A stretch of 64,000 nt of DNA from Sinotaia quadrata (GCA_028829895.1 CM054177.1:46023164-46087163), one strand, 5' to 3'. Counted from the first letter of the stretch, positions 36,248-47,833 are shown. The notes: generated from the letters alone by a model not told the origin. Made by a program: numbers and translations.

Positions 36248-36433
36248 AAGGACGTTTGGGGAGTTCACTTAAGAAGCTGTTTGAGGAGTTCACTTAAGAA
36301 GCTGTTTGGGGAGTTCAATTAAGAAGCTGTTTGGGGAGTTCAATTAAAGAAGCTGTTTGGGGAGTTCAATTGATAAGAATCTGTTTGGGGAGTTCACTTA
36401 AGAATCTATTTGGGGAGTTCACTTAAAAAGCTG
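36248..36433. repeat. Minisatellite, 27-31-bp unit, about 6-7 copies
   Basis: The unit is 'aagaagctgtttggggagtt' plus 'caattaa', with variation in the linker. Confidence 0.93.
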
Positions 36434-36482
36434 TGATGTTTATTTTATAACGTGCCTGCGATATTCATTAGTACAAAAGATG

Positions 36483-36772
36483 TACTGTGTACCCATGTAA
36501 GAACTTCTTTTTAGTGTTCAGTGTGTACCCATGTAAGAACTTTTTTTTTAGTGTTCAGTCTGTACCCAAGTAAGAACTTCTTTTTAGTGGTCAGTGTGTA
36601 CCCATGTAAGAACTTCTTTCTGGTGTTCAGTGTGTACCCAGGTAAGACCTTCTTTCTGGTGTTCAGTGTGTACCCAAGTAAGAATTTCTTTCTGGTGTTC
36701 AGTGTATACCCATGTAAGAACTTATTTTTAGTGTTCAGTGTGTACCCATGTAAGAACTTCTTTCTGATGTCC
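36483..36772. repeat. Minisatellite, 36-bp unit, 8 copies
   Basis: The unit is 'tgtacccatgtaagaacttc' plus 'tttttagtgttcagtg'. It is a multiple of three, giving a 122-codon frame (YPCKNFFLVFSV period) that is an artefact. A GTAAGA-type donor-like string in every unit is a property of the repeat. Further degenerate 'ttcacttgagaa' blocks continue to about 36900. Confidence 0.95.
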
Positions 36773-36900
36773 AGTTTAAAGCTCGCGAATAGTATTCACT
36801 TGAGAAGATGTTCACTTAATGTTTGTCTTCGATTTAAAGATGCCATGTGGTTGTCACTTGGAAAAATCACGTACATGGTGTTCATTTAAGAACGATTTGT

Positions 36901-37890
36901 GGTAATTACTTGAGCTTGTTCAATGTACTTGTGTAAAACTGTACGTGGACTCCACTGTACAAGAATTTGCAGTTCACCTCAAACAATCTTGCCACATGGT
37001 CTTTTCTTTTTCTGCTATCAGAACTATCCGTTATTGTACATAAGTATGGCGGCTCGGTCAAGTTGACAAACTCGTGATTTAGTGACGTCATACTTTATTT
37101 GTAATCTGGTATCTGCCAGTCTTCGGCGTCACATTGTTGTCTACATGAAGAACACACCTAGTCTGTTGTTTGAAACAAAAATATTCTGGAGATGATTCAG
37201 TAGAAACTCTTATTTTCAAAGAATCAGGCGCTTCAAACTTTAATTTTCTTTTTCCAAGTGTCCTCCTTGGAAATGCACTCTTCATGCAGCAGAGTATATT
37301 ATCGTATTCATTGACTATTTCTGAACTTTCTTAAACTTGCATCCCTTCTCCCCCCCCCCCCCCCAACGCCCTACTCCCCAACAAACCCGTCTTTCTTCAT
37401 TCTCTAGAAATAATTGCCTAGGCGTAATGTTTTCCGTTAAATTTTGTTTCTTTGTCTTTCTTTTTTCCCCACGTAAACGGTTATTTTAATGTTCAGGGTG
37501 AATGGGTGGTTTAAGGGGGAGATAAATGGGTGCAGGTTATATTCTGGAATGTATGTTTGTAATTTAAAAATTTTATTAATGGTTAGCAGGTGTGTAGTAT
37601 TTCTATTTGCTTCACAGAATCATCGATCTTTCCTTTTCTGTGGATTTTTTTTATCTTGATTTTTGTTTTCGAATGCCTGGTTTTGGGTATGTGAGTAAAA
37701 CTAAGTTATAAGCAGCAATGATTACAAAATACATTATGACTAGTTGTAGTTTTGCACTGCACATTATATCTCCAGTTATTTTGTGACTGCTATCGGTATT
37801 TGTGGGAAAAGGGGTACATCTTTCACTGCTATTAATACTATTTTCTCTTCTCTCACATGTACATCTACCCTCCACCCTTGATCTACATTT
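36901..37890. other. Unique sequence without a recognised gene; poly-C tract at 37351-37364
   Basis: Short frames only. Confidence 0.5.
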
Positions 37891-37894
37891 TTGG

Positions 37895-38132
37895 AACTAT
37901 TTAAATTAACTGTTAACACTTCAAAGGAGACTAGTCCGATAATCTTTCCTACTATTGTTCTATACCTAGTACTATTGTACTAGTTGTAACTTTAATATTT
38001 CAAAGAGGCGAGTCAGATACTCTTTGCTATATCTAGTCATAATTTAAATGAACTGTAATACTTCAAACGAGGCCAGTCGGATCATATTTGCTGCTATAGT
38101 ACTATACCTAATCGTAAATTTAAATTAACTGG
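37895..38132. repeat. Degenerate tandem repeat, about 80-90-bp unit, about 2.7 copies
   Basis: Blocks 'aattaactgttaacacttca', 'gaggccagtcggat' and 'tactatacctaatcgtaa' recur three times with drift. Confidence 0.82.
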
Positions 38133-38154
38133 TTTGCTGTTTCTAAACAATGTC

Positions 38155-38322
38155 CTTGTAGTGCCCTTAGAGATAGCTTAATGATTCTAGGAGATTTCAA
38201 TATTCACTTTGATCATCCCAAATGTCAAAATACTTTAGGAAATCTTCACATATTGAACTTAAAAGAGTCAATCGGCATGCAAACTCACAAACATTAGATT
38301 GGCTAGAATTTGCTTGATGAAC
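38155..38322 (+). pseudogene. Fragment of a LINE apurinic-type endonuclease domain
   Basis: The plus strand reads SALRDSLMILGDFNIHFDHP (38159-38218). The GDFNIH string at 38190-38207 is the hallmark of the exonuclease-endonuclease-phosphatase endonuclease of Jockey/CR1/L2-like non-LTR retrotransposons. Downstream residues (LGNLHILNLKESIGMQTHKH) and a frameshifted TLDWL fit the usual spacing to the next motif. Stops follow at once and no reverse transcriptase is found nearby, so this is a short dead fragment of a different element type from the one at 2.6 kb. Confidence 0.65.
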
Positions 38323-38329
38323 GTATTCT

Positions 38330-38426
38330 GCTTGTCACAGCTGTCACTCATTAACTTACCCCATACCACAGGGGACTTATGTGTCACTTTGTCACAGCTA
38401 TCACTCATTAACTTACCCCATACCGT
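38330..38426. repeat. Tandem duplication, about 60 bp, 1.7 copies
   Basis: 'cacagctgtcactcattaac' then 'ttaccccatacc' recurs at about 38393 as 'cacagctatcactcattaac' then 'ttaccccatacc'. Confidence 0.93.
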
Positions 38427-39350
38427 TGAAGATTGTATTTGCAAAATATATTACACTGTAAAATTATGTATGAACATAAATTATGGTACATTTTTCATTT
38501 GCATTAATTTATAACTTTGCAAGGAATATTATAATATTAATTATGGTCCATGTGCAAGTTAAATTACATTATAATCTGATAATTCACTAGTTTTATTTCT
38601 GTAATTTATGAGTCTAGTGTAATTTACATTACTTTACAAATAATGGTGATTTTGCAAGTTGTATAATAATTATTATAATACAATGAGATATGTTTGCATT
38701 AAGGGGGTGCATAAAAATATGTAAAGGTTGTCGTCTAGTTGTAATACATAAACTTTATGGATGTTTGCATTATACATTATGGCGTACATGCATTATTTTA
38801 CAGTGTATACTTTGGCATCATAGCGTATTTGCATTTACAAACTCTTAAAAAATATATAAGCAATTAGATTTTAGGAAGGAGTATTAATTAAGCAATCGAC
38901 AGTACGCTATTTGCTACGTCATATGGTGTAGCTTGCTACCCATGCTCTGTAGCCGCGATCTAAACTCAGTGTGTTATAAACGTCCTACTATAAGTTTCCG
39001 TGTGGGAACACCGGTCCTCATAATTATGTTATTAAATAGATTTGGGACGATTACCTAATCATGTTTCTTTTTCGCCCGGTTTCCCGTCACAGGCACAAGC
39101 TGGCTTAATTCGGGCCAGAAGGAACGGTGGCCTTAATGATGATCGAGGTCCCAGGTCTTCCAGAGCATTATTACTGGCAGCTTACCGGAAATGATTACAA
39201 GTCCGCACCACACCTCTCCCTGGTTTTACGTCAGTGTACACTAACTTGGCGCAGAGTGTTCAAGCCGAGTGACGTATGTTACAAGAGTCTTGGGTAAGCG
39301 CGCTATAATTAGAAGACTAGTATGTATGCTTTTGCGCGTGCGTACGCTTC
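38427..39350. other. Very AT-rich sequence, then a CpG-richer unique block
   Basis: 38440-38880 is AT-rich with loose internal repeats (ttgcattaa-like). 39000-39310 is non-repetitive, contains 'cgcccggtttcccgtcacag' and could be a conserved non-coding element. No frame supports a gene. Confidence 0.4.
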
Positions 39351-39351
39351 T

Positions 39352-39488
39352 ACATATTTAACTCTGTGCAATAGAGAACTTAGTGAAATGTTATTAGTAA
39401 GTGGATGACGATAGGGCGTATTTAACTCTGTGCAATAGCGAACTTAGTGAAAAGTTATTAATCAGTGGTTGAGGAGAAGGCGTATTTA
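39352..39488. repeat. Two-copy tandem duplication, about 66 bp
   Basis: 'tatttaactctgtgcaatag' then 'gaacttagtgaaa' is repeated once. Confidence 0.93.
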
Positions 39489-40017
39489 TTTGGTAGAAGT
39501 CTCTGTCAGTCGCCAGTCATTAACCTCATCGTCCAGCTGACACGGGTATTACCTCCCTTTGCGAAATTCCTTGATTATCAGTAGGGGTATTTATTACAAG
39601 GAGTCTGTGCTTCCCTGTGGACTCGGGTAGGGAAAAGTGCATCTTAAATTCGAGGATTATATTATTTTTCGATCTATAATATAACGCACTTCTCGACTGC
39701 GGACTTTGGCATTGGTAGACAAACACCACATACACCTCTTCTACCCAACGACAATCGTCGTATTGTAAATAGATACTTTGAGTTAACGCAAACCTGGCAT
39801 ACTCCCAATTTATCGTGGTAGAAAAAATCCACGTTTGAAAGGGTTCTTTATGTCCGACATCTAATTGCTGCGCAAGCCCCCATACGACAGATAACCATTT
39901 TTTCTAAAAATAGCCAGGAAAGGGGGATGAGCAATAAGAAGAAATAGAAATTTATTTAACAATATAAATGTATCTATACACACTACACAACATATATCAT
40001 TTAATAAGATCTAAAAT
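39489..40017. other. Unique sequence without a recognised gene
   Basis: Only short frames are seen. Confidence 0.5.
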
Positions 40018-40371
40018 ATGGACGTACACAACATACATAAAAACTTGAATCAGAAATTTAATAGTAAATGTCTACTTGCTGTCTCAGTTTTAAAAAAAAT
40101 TCAGTCTATGGCACCCTTTGATTTGTTTGGTTCTTTGTCCCAGTTCAAAATATCGTTATTACCAATATACACACATATACTACATCACAAAATAAGAGAG
40201 AAGGTTGAACAGGCAATTTTAAAAAAATGGCGTGACCTGAATTCCACAGAGTTGCCTCAACCACCTGCCCCTTTCGCCTACAGCAGAATAGAGATGACGT
40301 CAGTCAGGAATAGCAACCTAAAGTATGCCGTTGCTGTCCAGTCTAGCTCATATTATCCACCCTCTCCATGA
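40018..40371 (+). CDS. Unassigned 117-codon open frame, non-repetitive
   Basis: This is one of the few ATG-started frames over 100 codons that does not lie in a tandem repeat. It starts in AAAATATGG. It contains a lysine/glutamate-rich helix-like stretch (KIREKVEQAILKKWRDLN), then a proline/serine-rich tail (LPQPPAPF, SYYPPSP). I recognise no domain. Just upstream (about 39940-40010) is AT-rich sequence that could equally be a 3' UTR of a minus-strand transcript. A chance frame is the default explanation in this AT-rich DNA. Confidence 0.15.
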   Translation: MDVHNIHKNLNQKFNSKCLLAVSVLKKIQSMAPFDLFGSLSQFKISLLPIYTHILHHKIREKVEQAILKKWRDLNSTELPQPPAPFAYSRIEMTSVRNSNLKYAVAVQSSSYYPPSP

Positions 40372-40497
40372 AATAACCTATCAAATGTTAGAATCCAGTT
40401 ACTCATCTCTCTCAGCCTATACTGATTAATTCTTCATTTTACTATAGTAAAACAACGAGACAATACTATATGCATATCTTGTAAATTATAGAGATGT

Positions 40498-40519
40498 GAG
40501 ATAGATAGATAGATAGATA
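40498..40519. repeat. Short (GATA)n microsatellite
   Basis: About five gata units. Confidence 0.9.
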
Positions 40520-40721
40520 TCAATATATACAAACAGTTAAAATTAGTAGGTGTGGTGTTATTTACAAAATTAGCTTACACTATCTACACATGAGGATAAA
40601 GTATATGTATATCATACAATTAACAAAGTAATGTTCTCCACGGGCACATGTCTGGCCTGTCAAGCAAAATGATCTCCACCACCTCCACCACTACCAGCCA
40701 GAGCAATGAAAGCAATTATTT

Positions 40722-40755
<34 letters not shown>

Positions 40756-41825
40756 GCTAAAATTCAGACCCATCACTTACTATGAGTCCTGATTCAGGGC
40801 CTGAGTTGGTAAACAGTGCATTTGTGCTTTGAAGTCTTTATATTTCCAGTCTGAATTCTGCATTCTACGTTCAGCATCCTGTGTTCTTCCAGTCTTCAGT
40901 TTCATCACACTCTTCATTAAAGACTTCTGTCTAGTCTTCAGTGTTGTGCTGCCAGTCATGCAACATTACAGCTCATGATGTAGCACTACCATCCAGCTAC
41001 AATTCAGTGCCACATAGGCATATGTCAAGGACTGCTATAGCACAGTGACTGACATTTCACCACAGTGTGTGTGGTACACACTGCAAACTTGCAAAGTGAG
41101 ACAACTCCATCATCACCTACAAACATCACACTAGGTGACTGGCTTCAAAAATCTATACCTCCTTAAAATATCTCTGTGATGTAAACTTTCCATTTCTTAC
41201 TCTAATTAGTATCTGCAACCATTAGTGTTTTTATAACACTTTAGATTATATATTAATGTATTGTTTGCACTCCTTGAGGAACAGAGATTTTGGAGTCTGC
41301 ATAATGAACTATACATGGGCATAAACATTTTAAGAGACTATGAACTTTCACCTAATAACAAGACAACTCTGCACCAAATTTTATTAGCCATTGATAAGGA
41401 CACTTCATGTTAATCTATCCAGACTTTGATGTATTAATTAACTAGATCATATGAACTCCAGGATAGTATTTTCATGTTTCAGTTAATTAAGAAAATGACT
41501 TCAGTTTACACAGGTGTAGCAATGGCTGAGAGAAATGGCTGCAGGTGATTGGTATCTGCTCATGCAAGGCTGATGACCTATAGAATGCACATCTGGTGGC
41601 TCTGCTGTGTAGTACCGATTACATAATCGTATAGACATCACTAGACTGGGCTGTCCAACTCTTAATTAGCACTTTAACAGGTATTTTGTATCCTAATTAA
41701 ACAACAGTTCAAAAAGAAATCTCAAAAATTGAATGACAGACCCTTAATGAAATTCTTAAGATTAAATAATTAATAAAAATATAATAACTAAATATCAGTT
41801 ATGCCATTTGCATTTCCGGTGTTAC
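40520..41825. other. Unique AT-rich sequence with a (CA)n run at 40722-40753
   Basis: No gene or transposon is recognised in this 1.3 kb. Confidence 0.5.
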
Positions 41826-41826
41826 A

Positions 41827-41827
<1 letters not shown>

Positions 41828-41861
<34 letters not shown>

Positions 41862-41870
41862 TCTATCTAT

Positions 41871-41927
<57 letters not shown>
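41828..41927. repeat. Compound microsatellite (CTGT)n(ATCT)n(TTTC)n
   Basis: Three tetranucleotide runs follow each other. The ttct run extends to 41927, about 25 bp before a good splice acceptor. Confidence 0.97.
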
Positions 41928-41952
41928 ATGATTCCTATTTTTTATTTTGCAG

Positions 41953-42240
41953 ATAGGCCTAAAGCCCTAAACCCATGAATTCTCATTAATGCTCTATTTT
42001 CTTGAACCTGTTGGTTTTTTAGTAGACACTCGTTACTTTTCTTAGTTTTGTGGTATTTTGTTGTTGATAATTTTGATAAGGAGCAACCTATTAGGAAATC
42101 ATTTATTAAAACCAAATGCCTTCTGTCTCATAGATCTGCAAAGACTACCTTATTAACTGGTGCCAAAGGAAAATATTCTGATGCCTGCAATCACTCTCAA
42201 AGACAGCTTCATTCACCTACAAGTGGATTGACAAGTGCAG
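41953..42240 (+). CDS. Possible exon bounded by strong splice signals
   Basis: The right edge is a textbook 5' splice site, gtgcag/gtaagtaac, with the GT at 42241-42242. On the left, 'tattttttattttgcag/ata' at 41953 is a strong acceptor, and 'ttacttttcttag/tttt' at 42046 is a weaker inner one. A single frame is open from 42006 to the donor and ends in a stop inside the donor (GGT AAG TAA). Its residues include WYFVVDNFDKEQPIRKSF and LHSPTSGLTSAG. From 41953 the same frame has a TGA at 42003-42005, so either the inner acceptor is used or the exon is non-coding. No family is recognised. Confidence 0.3.
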
Positions 42241-42246
42241 GTAAGT
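42241..42246 (+). promoter_or_regulatory. Consensus 5' splice site (CAG/GTAAGT)
   Basis: A perfect match to the metazoan U1 consensus on the plus strand, immediately after a frame that is open for at least 78 codons. Confidence 0.45.
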
Positions 42247-42706
42247 AACCGTCTTATGTGGTGTTACAGGCTCTAATGCCACTCAGAACATCAATAGTGT
42301 TGTGTTCTGCGCAAGCGACAGAGAAAACGTGATTGGACAACACAAGTGGTGCTTAGAGATTGGAGTTATAAGTATGCACGTTTCAGGGCTTGATAGTTAT
42401 AAGTATGCAAATTTTAAAACTCGAACTTATATGTATGCAAGTTTCATGGTACAGCAGTGACAGGGGAGCTACTACCCAGTAACCTCATACAATAGGATAG
42501 ACATTGTGATGTAGCTACCGACAGTTGTCATAAGACATAGGCTATAAGTATGACGTTCGGGCCTAGCTTGCTAAGTATGCAGGTTTCGGGGCACGATAAC
42601 TTCCTACAAAGGGTTCAAGATTCAGGGATGAAAAGTATTCAAATTCTGTGACTAAGCGGTTAAGAATGAAAAGGTATACTGTTTCTTAAAATATAACTCA
42701 TAACAC
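42247..42706. repeat. Unique sequence with loose 'aagtatgca' repeats
   Basis: Variants of 'tataagtatgcaagttt' recur five or six times between 42367 and 42590 at uneven spacing, probably a very old tandem repeat. Confidence 0.55.
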
Positions 42707-42712
42707 ACACAT

Positions 42713-42778
<66 letters not shown>
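42707..42778. repeat. (CA)n microsatellite
   Basis: A ca run of about 65 bp. Confidence 0.98.
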
Positions 42779-42782
<4 letters not shown>

Positions 42783-43028
42783 ATGCACACTCTCTTTCTC
42801 ATATATATTTATACACACACACACATTAGAACATAATCTTTGTTTTTCCAACAAACATTGTTACAAGTCCATTATCGAGAGATGTAAAAATGCATAGGAA
42901 CTGGAGAAGATCCTATTCCTCTGTTTCAACGTGTACTGCTGCATCAAAGACAACCAGGATATAAATGTCAGAGAATCCACTACAGTTACAATGTTGCTGT
43001 ATAATATTTACATTACAAATGTGTGGAC

Positions 43029-43056
43029 AGAGAAAGAGAGAGAGAGAGAGAGAGAG
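43029..43056. repeat. (GA)n microsatellite
   Basis: A ga run of about 25 bp. Confidence 0.95.
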
Positions 43057-43279
43057 GGCTAAATATAAACAAACGCTTGTGTCTTAAGCACGTCATTATA
43101 TCAGCATTGCTCTTAAAGTTAGAAGGGAACGTGGTGTCTGAGAGTTCTGGAACTGGAATTATGCCATCATGATAAAATGTGACGACAAAAGTTGCCCCAC
43201 AGGAGTTTCCAACTGAAAACGCGTATTGTAGTTGTCAGTTCCGGCCTGAAAATGTGTTGCTCTTTGATTTGAAATGTAC

Positions 43280-43512
43280 CAGTTCACACAGCGAACAGGG
43301 AATATAAAGAATATTTTGATTGGAAGATGTACTTGTGTTCACATAGCAACTGCTTGTAAAGAATATTGTGTTTTGAAGATGTAATTGTTCACACAGAGAC
43401 TGCACATCAAGAATAGTTTGATTTGAAGATGTGGTTGTTCACATAGTGACTGCTTTAAAGAATAGTTTGATTTGAAGATATAGCTGTTCATATAACGTCT
43501 GCTGTTAAAAAA
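43280..43512. repeat. Degenerate tandem repeat, about 55-60-bp unit, 4 copies
   Basis: Blocks 'gatttgaagatgtggttgtt' then 'cacatagtgactgcttaaag' then 'aatagttt' recur. Confidence 0.9.
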
Positions 43513-43849
43513 TAGATGTGTTGTTGTATGAGCACTGCATTTGGGGCTGATGACAGTTGCGTGGTCTGTAAATATTAATGTCATTTAGTGTGATATCGTG
43601 ATTGATGTCAATAGTATGTTGTTTATGCGTGTTTCATTTGTGTTGCATGATGATAAACGTGCGTCATTTTTGAGTTGATAACAACTGGTTGTTGTTTTTT
43701 TTAATTATATAATTTGTTGTCAGTTGACAGATTGTATGAGTTGTATCATGTATGTGAGTTTATGCCACTTTTAATCATGTGTTTTTTGGTTTTGCATTAG
43801 AAGATCATTTATAAAAGATGAAATTATAAAGATGAATGTTGCTGGTACT

Positions 43850-44022
43850 TTGTGATGATGTCAATCTTATAGTGTGAATGTTGCAGATAAGTTGTATAAT
43901 GTGATGATGTCAATCTTATAGTATAAATGTTGCAGATAAGTTGTATAATGTGATGATGTCAATCTTATAGTATAAATGTTGCAGATAAGTTGTATAATGT
44001 GATGATGCCAGACATATAGCAT
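43850..44022. repeat. Minisatellite, 49-bp unit, about 3.5 copies
   Basis: The unit is 'gatgatgtcaatcttatagt' then 'ataaatgttgcagataagtt' then 'gtataatgt'. The copies are nearly identical. Confidence 0.95.
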
Positions 44023-44147
44023 GTATGTAATGTAACGTAAAATATTATGCCAGTAGTAGTAGATTATGAAAACATTGATAACGTTTTGTAAGATGTGGGA
44101 TCAGATGTACACAAAATATTTTATCAGTTTCGCGTTGTGTGCATGCG

Positions 44148-44263
44148 TACGGTATATGTAGGCCTAACTGAAATGCGTTACATACAAGTTTGTCTCTTGT
44201 ACATGTAGGCCTAACTCAAATGTGTTACATACAAGATTGTCTCTTGTACATGTAGGCCTATGA
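44148..44263. repeat. Tandem repeat, about 49-bp unit, 2.3 copies
   Basis: 'gtacatgtaggcctaactca' then 'aatgtgttacatacaagatt' then 'gtctctt' recurs. Confidence 0.92.
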
Positions 44264-44996
44264 GATGTTAAATTCCGGCTCCCGGTGAGAAGGGATTTTT
44301 CAAGATATAAAAGTAATTATGGTATTTAATAAATCCCCCCCCCCCTCCATATCCCCGACTTACAAGCCAGCCACTGTCTAAATCTCTTCATAAGCGTAAG
44401 TCTTGTGTGGCTCAGGCCCGCATCACCCTCTATCAAACTAGGCACTGATTCTAAGCTATCAATGTAACGGATGAACAAGTCATGTGAACTTTACAACACG
44501 AAACATGGTTACAAAAAAACAGAGCGTAATAACAAAGTAGCTCAAATGTAACAGCTTAATTAAATACATAAAAGAAAAAAAATATATGACAAAGCATATA
44601 AGAATGTAATAATTGTGTTAGCAAAAATATTAATTGTAATTTATTGCATTTCTATCCAATTCAACATTCTATAACTTGTATACAAGTTCATAAATGTTAT
44701 TGCTTTCAACATGCAAAATACAGAAAGGAATGTTATGAACCATATTTTCCAAGCATATCCAGAAAAATATTAAAACTCTCTTACTATTCGTAACATACCA
44801 TTTGTATGGAATTTGACGCTCAATAGTTTTACAGTTTCATCTGCCGGAAGTGGGATCGCTTTAAGCCATAATGACTTCAGTCGCCTAGTGTCGCTGTATT
44901 GCATTGAGATGTTTACCTGTGAAGAACACAAGACTTATACAACAATTTTGTATAATTTGTGACAGTGTATATATTTATGCTGCTCCCGATGGAAAG
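44264..44996. other. Unique AT-rich sequence; poly-C tract at about 44334-44346
   Basis: No recognised features. Confidence 0.5.
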
Positions 44997-44997
44997 A

Positions 44998-45064
44998 GTT
45001 TTGACTACATTTTGACTGAGTTTTGACTGCATTTTGACTGCGTTTTGACTGCGTTTTGACTGCG
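44998..45064. repeat. 12-bp tandem repeat, about 5-6 copies
   Basis: 'ttttgactgcgt' repeats with tgca/tgag/tgcg variants. Confidence 0.93.
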
Positions 45065-45687
45065 CTAGGTCTAAAACAGATGTGGGAATACGGGTGGCAC
45101 AAGAGCAACACACTGGCCTCTCACGCTCTCTACAAAAAGTGATCGACTGCAGTTTGTCCGGCACTAAAGTAGGAACCAGTAGCCTTGACTGGCCTTTCGC
45201 GCAAGAAACCGGAATTGGATCCCCGTGGGGGTGAAAAGCATGAGAGTGATCTTAAGCGCTCCGAATTCCATGGGGTGCCGGCTTAATTTCTAATCCATCA
45301 GACGGAGTGATAAATCGGGTCCCGTGTGCTATAGGCCGGCGCACTGTAAAGATTAAAAGATTAAATTAATCGGAAAAAGTAGGCCGCTGCTAGGGCAAAT
45401 TTGCACTTAGAAAATTCTCACAGCACCCACTTAACCTTTACTCTCCATGCCCAGAACACTGTATCTCTCCCTTCCAGAACATAAATATCTCCCTTGGCAC
45501 TTGGCGCTCGTCGGCGTAAGCAGCGAAATTTGGAAGTGGACGTCAAAACTCTAATCATTGAGTAACATAGATTGGAATATCCTGTGGTGCAGCGAGAAAT
45601 ACTGGATAGTGGCATTCACACTGATCGTACGCACATCTGTGCTAATTCGAAGATCAAGAATACAAGTGAACGCTTGTAGAAAAAAAG

Positions 45688-45690
<3 letters not shown>
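45065..45690. other. Unique sequence, CpG-richer block at 45190-45400
   Basis: 45200-45400 is complex and non-repetitive, with paired TAATCC and TTAATTTAATC-type homeodomain cores near 45290-45370. It is a weak candidate for a conserved regulatory element. No gene is seen. Confidence 0.35.

Positions 45691-45751
<61 letters not shown>
45691..45751. repeat. (CA)n microsatellite
   Basis: A ca run of about 58 bp. Confidence 0.98.
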
Positions 45752-45755
<4 letters not shown>

Positions 45756-45947
45756 AATATAAGAAAACCTCGAAAAGACATGAAACGTTGTGATTGATTG
45801 ACAGACTGAAAATACTTGGATTTCCTTTGAAAGTCCGGTGCAGTCAGACTAGTATTGAAACCGCTCGATTAGTCCTTTGAATAGAGTAGTAAAGTCAAAC
45901 AGTTTACTTTCCGTCCCTTTCCTGCCCGTAGGATGCGCATGCACTTG

Positions 45948-46450
45948 CCCACGCTAAATGTGAAGTCCAGAAAACAAGAAACTTGTAAACACAAGGAGAG
46001 TACAAACACTGCCCACGCTAAATGTGAAGTCCAGAAAACAAGAAACTTGTAAACACAAGGAGAGTACAAACACTGCCCACGCTAAATGTGAAGTCCAGAA
46101 AACAAGAAACTTGTAAACACAAGGAGAGTACAAACACTGCCCACGCTAAATGTGAAGTCCAGAAAACAAGAAACTTGTAAACACAAGGAGAGTACAAACA
46201 CTGCCCACGCTAAATGTGAAGTCCAGAAAACAAGAAACTTGTAAACACAAGTAGAGTACAAACACTGCCCACGCTAAATGTGAAGTCCAGAAAAAAGGAA
46301 ACTTGTAAACACAAGGAGAGTACAAACACTGCCCACGCTAAATGTGAAGTCCAGAAAACAAGAAACTTGTAAACACAAGGAGAGTACAAACACTGCCCAC
46401 GCTTAATGTGAAATCCAGAAAAAAGGAACCTTGTAAACACAAACAGACTG
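45948..46450. repeat. Homogeneous minisatellite, 64-bp unit, about 8 copies
   Basis: The unit is 'acgctaaatgtgaagtccag' then 'aaaacaagaaacttgtaaac' then 'acaaggagagtacaaacact' then 'gccc'. Left copies are identical; the last copies vary (aaaaaagg, gcttaatg). The 97-codon minus frame is an artefact. Confidence 0.97.
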
Positions 46451-46948
46451 CAAACACTAGCCAAAGGTAGATTATCCATACTAGGCCAATGGAGACTATC
46501 CAAATTGGACCATAAATAGAATACTCACAAGACCAAAAAGACTAAATACTCATACTAGGCCACAAGTACACTACCCGCACTTGGCCACAGGTAGACTAAT
46601 CACATTAGTTCACACACAGACTACCCGCACTAGGCCACAAGTAGACTACCCGCACTTGACCACAAGTAGATTAATCACTTTAGTCCACACACAGACTACC
46701 CGCACTAGTCTACAAGTAGACTAATCACATTAGTCCACACACAGACTACACGCACTTGGTTACAAGTAGACTAATCACATTAGTCCACACACAGACTACC
46801 CGCACTAGGCCACAAGTAGACTATTCACATAAGTCTACACACAAACTATCAGCACTAAGCTCAAGTAGACTATTCATATTAAGACATAAACGACTGCCTA
46901 CACTAGGCCACAAGTAGACAGACTATTCATATTAGGCCCAATCAGGAC
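46451..46948. repeat. Degenerate minisatellite, about 50-bp unit, about 10 copies
   Basis: The unit is like 'gcactaggccacaagtagac' then 'taatcacattagtccacaca' then 'cagactaccc'. It directly abuts the 64-bp array and may derive from its 3' end, since both contain 'acaaacac'/'acacacag'-like blocks. Confidence 0.92.
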
Positions 46949-47787
46949 AAAGAGGCCATAAATCTTTGTGTACTCTGCCCCTAAATTCTGCAAGTGAATG
47001 TGAAAATAACCACTCACTCACAAATACATACTCATATAAACACATAAGCAGGTGTCTGTACAGAATACACAAAGGATTTCAATAAAACAATTTACGTTTT
47101 GCAGAGTTTTGTCACCATGTATCTACATCCAAACGCACATTTTTCCCCTTTGCTCACCGACTGAAAGTTAAAGCTGATAGTTTGTATTAACTGATTGGAC
47201 CTACAACCAGCTATCTACTTCAGTACCCGTCAAAGCCATCAATATTCCATTCAATCATTGTACCGCCGCGTACCGCCACACGCACACCCACCATCCCTCC
47301 AAATTTCAACTCAATCAAGCAATAAATGAAGCACGTTCCAGTCTTGCTGGAGCGTTTCTGACTCGCAGCAGAGAGAAAGCTTTTGTTTTGTTTTGTTTCT
47401 TTCATTGGCTTTCATGTTTCGAGCCGACTTACAGTCAGAAGGCGGAATGGTGGGATCATGTGGACGAGAAGGGGACGGGAGGGACAGACAAGGGACCGAA
47501 CGACACAGAGACAGACAGTGACAGAAACAGAAACATCTTGAAGTGACATGTACGACCGTCTGGAGGCGGGTGGGAGGGGTAGCAAAGCAATCTTGTTCGG
47601 TCGAAGACTCCGTGCCGGCTCTCATGAAAACGAAACGCATTGCAGTTAAGCTAAGTGACACGCAGAGAGATACATTCTTACTCACACATAGTCACAAGAA
47701 ATGGCGAATATATATACTAAAACAGATAAGGAAAAAAAAAAGGATTACAAAATTGTATAAAATGGTGCAATAGAAAAAATCCAATCG

Positions 47788-47788
<1 letters not shown>
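46949..47788. other. Unique sequence without a recognised gene
   Basis: The 124-codon minus frame at 47311-47685 has no recognised domain. Confidence 0.45.

Positions 47789-47832
<44 letters not shown>
47789..47832. repeat. (GT)n microsatellite
   Basis: A gt run of about 42 bp. Confidence 0.97.

Positions 47833-47833
<1 letters not shown>

Noticed and set aside
36521..36889. 122-codon phenylalanine-rich repetitive frame
   Set aside because: It comes from a 36-bp minisatellite; no start context or domain.
45869..46503. Cysteine/phenylalanine-rich minus-strand frames (66 and 97 codons)
   Set aside because: Both are translations of the 64-bp minisatellite.
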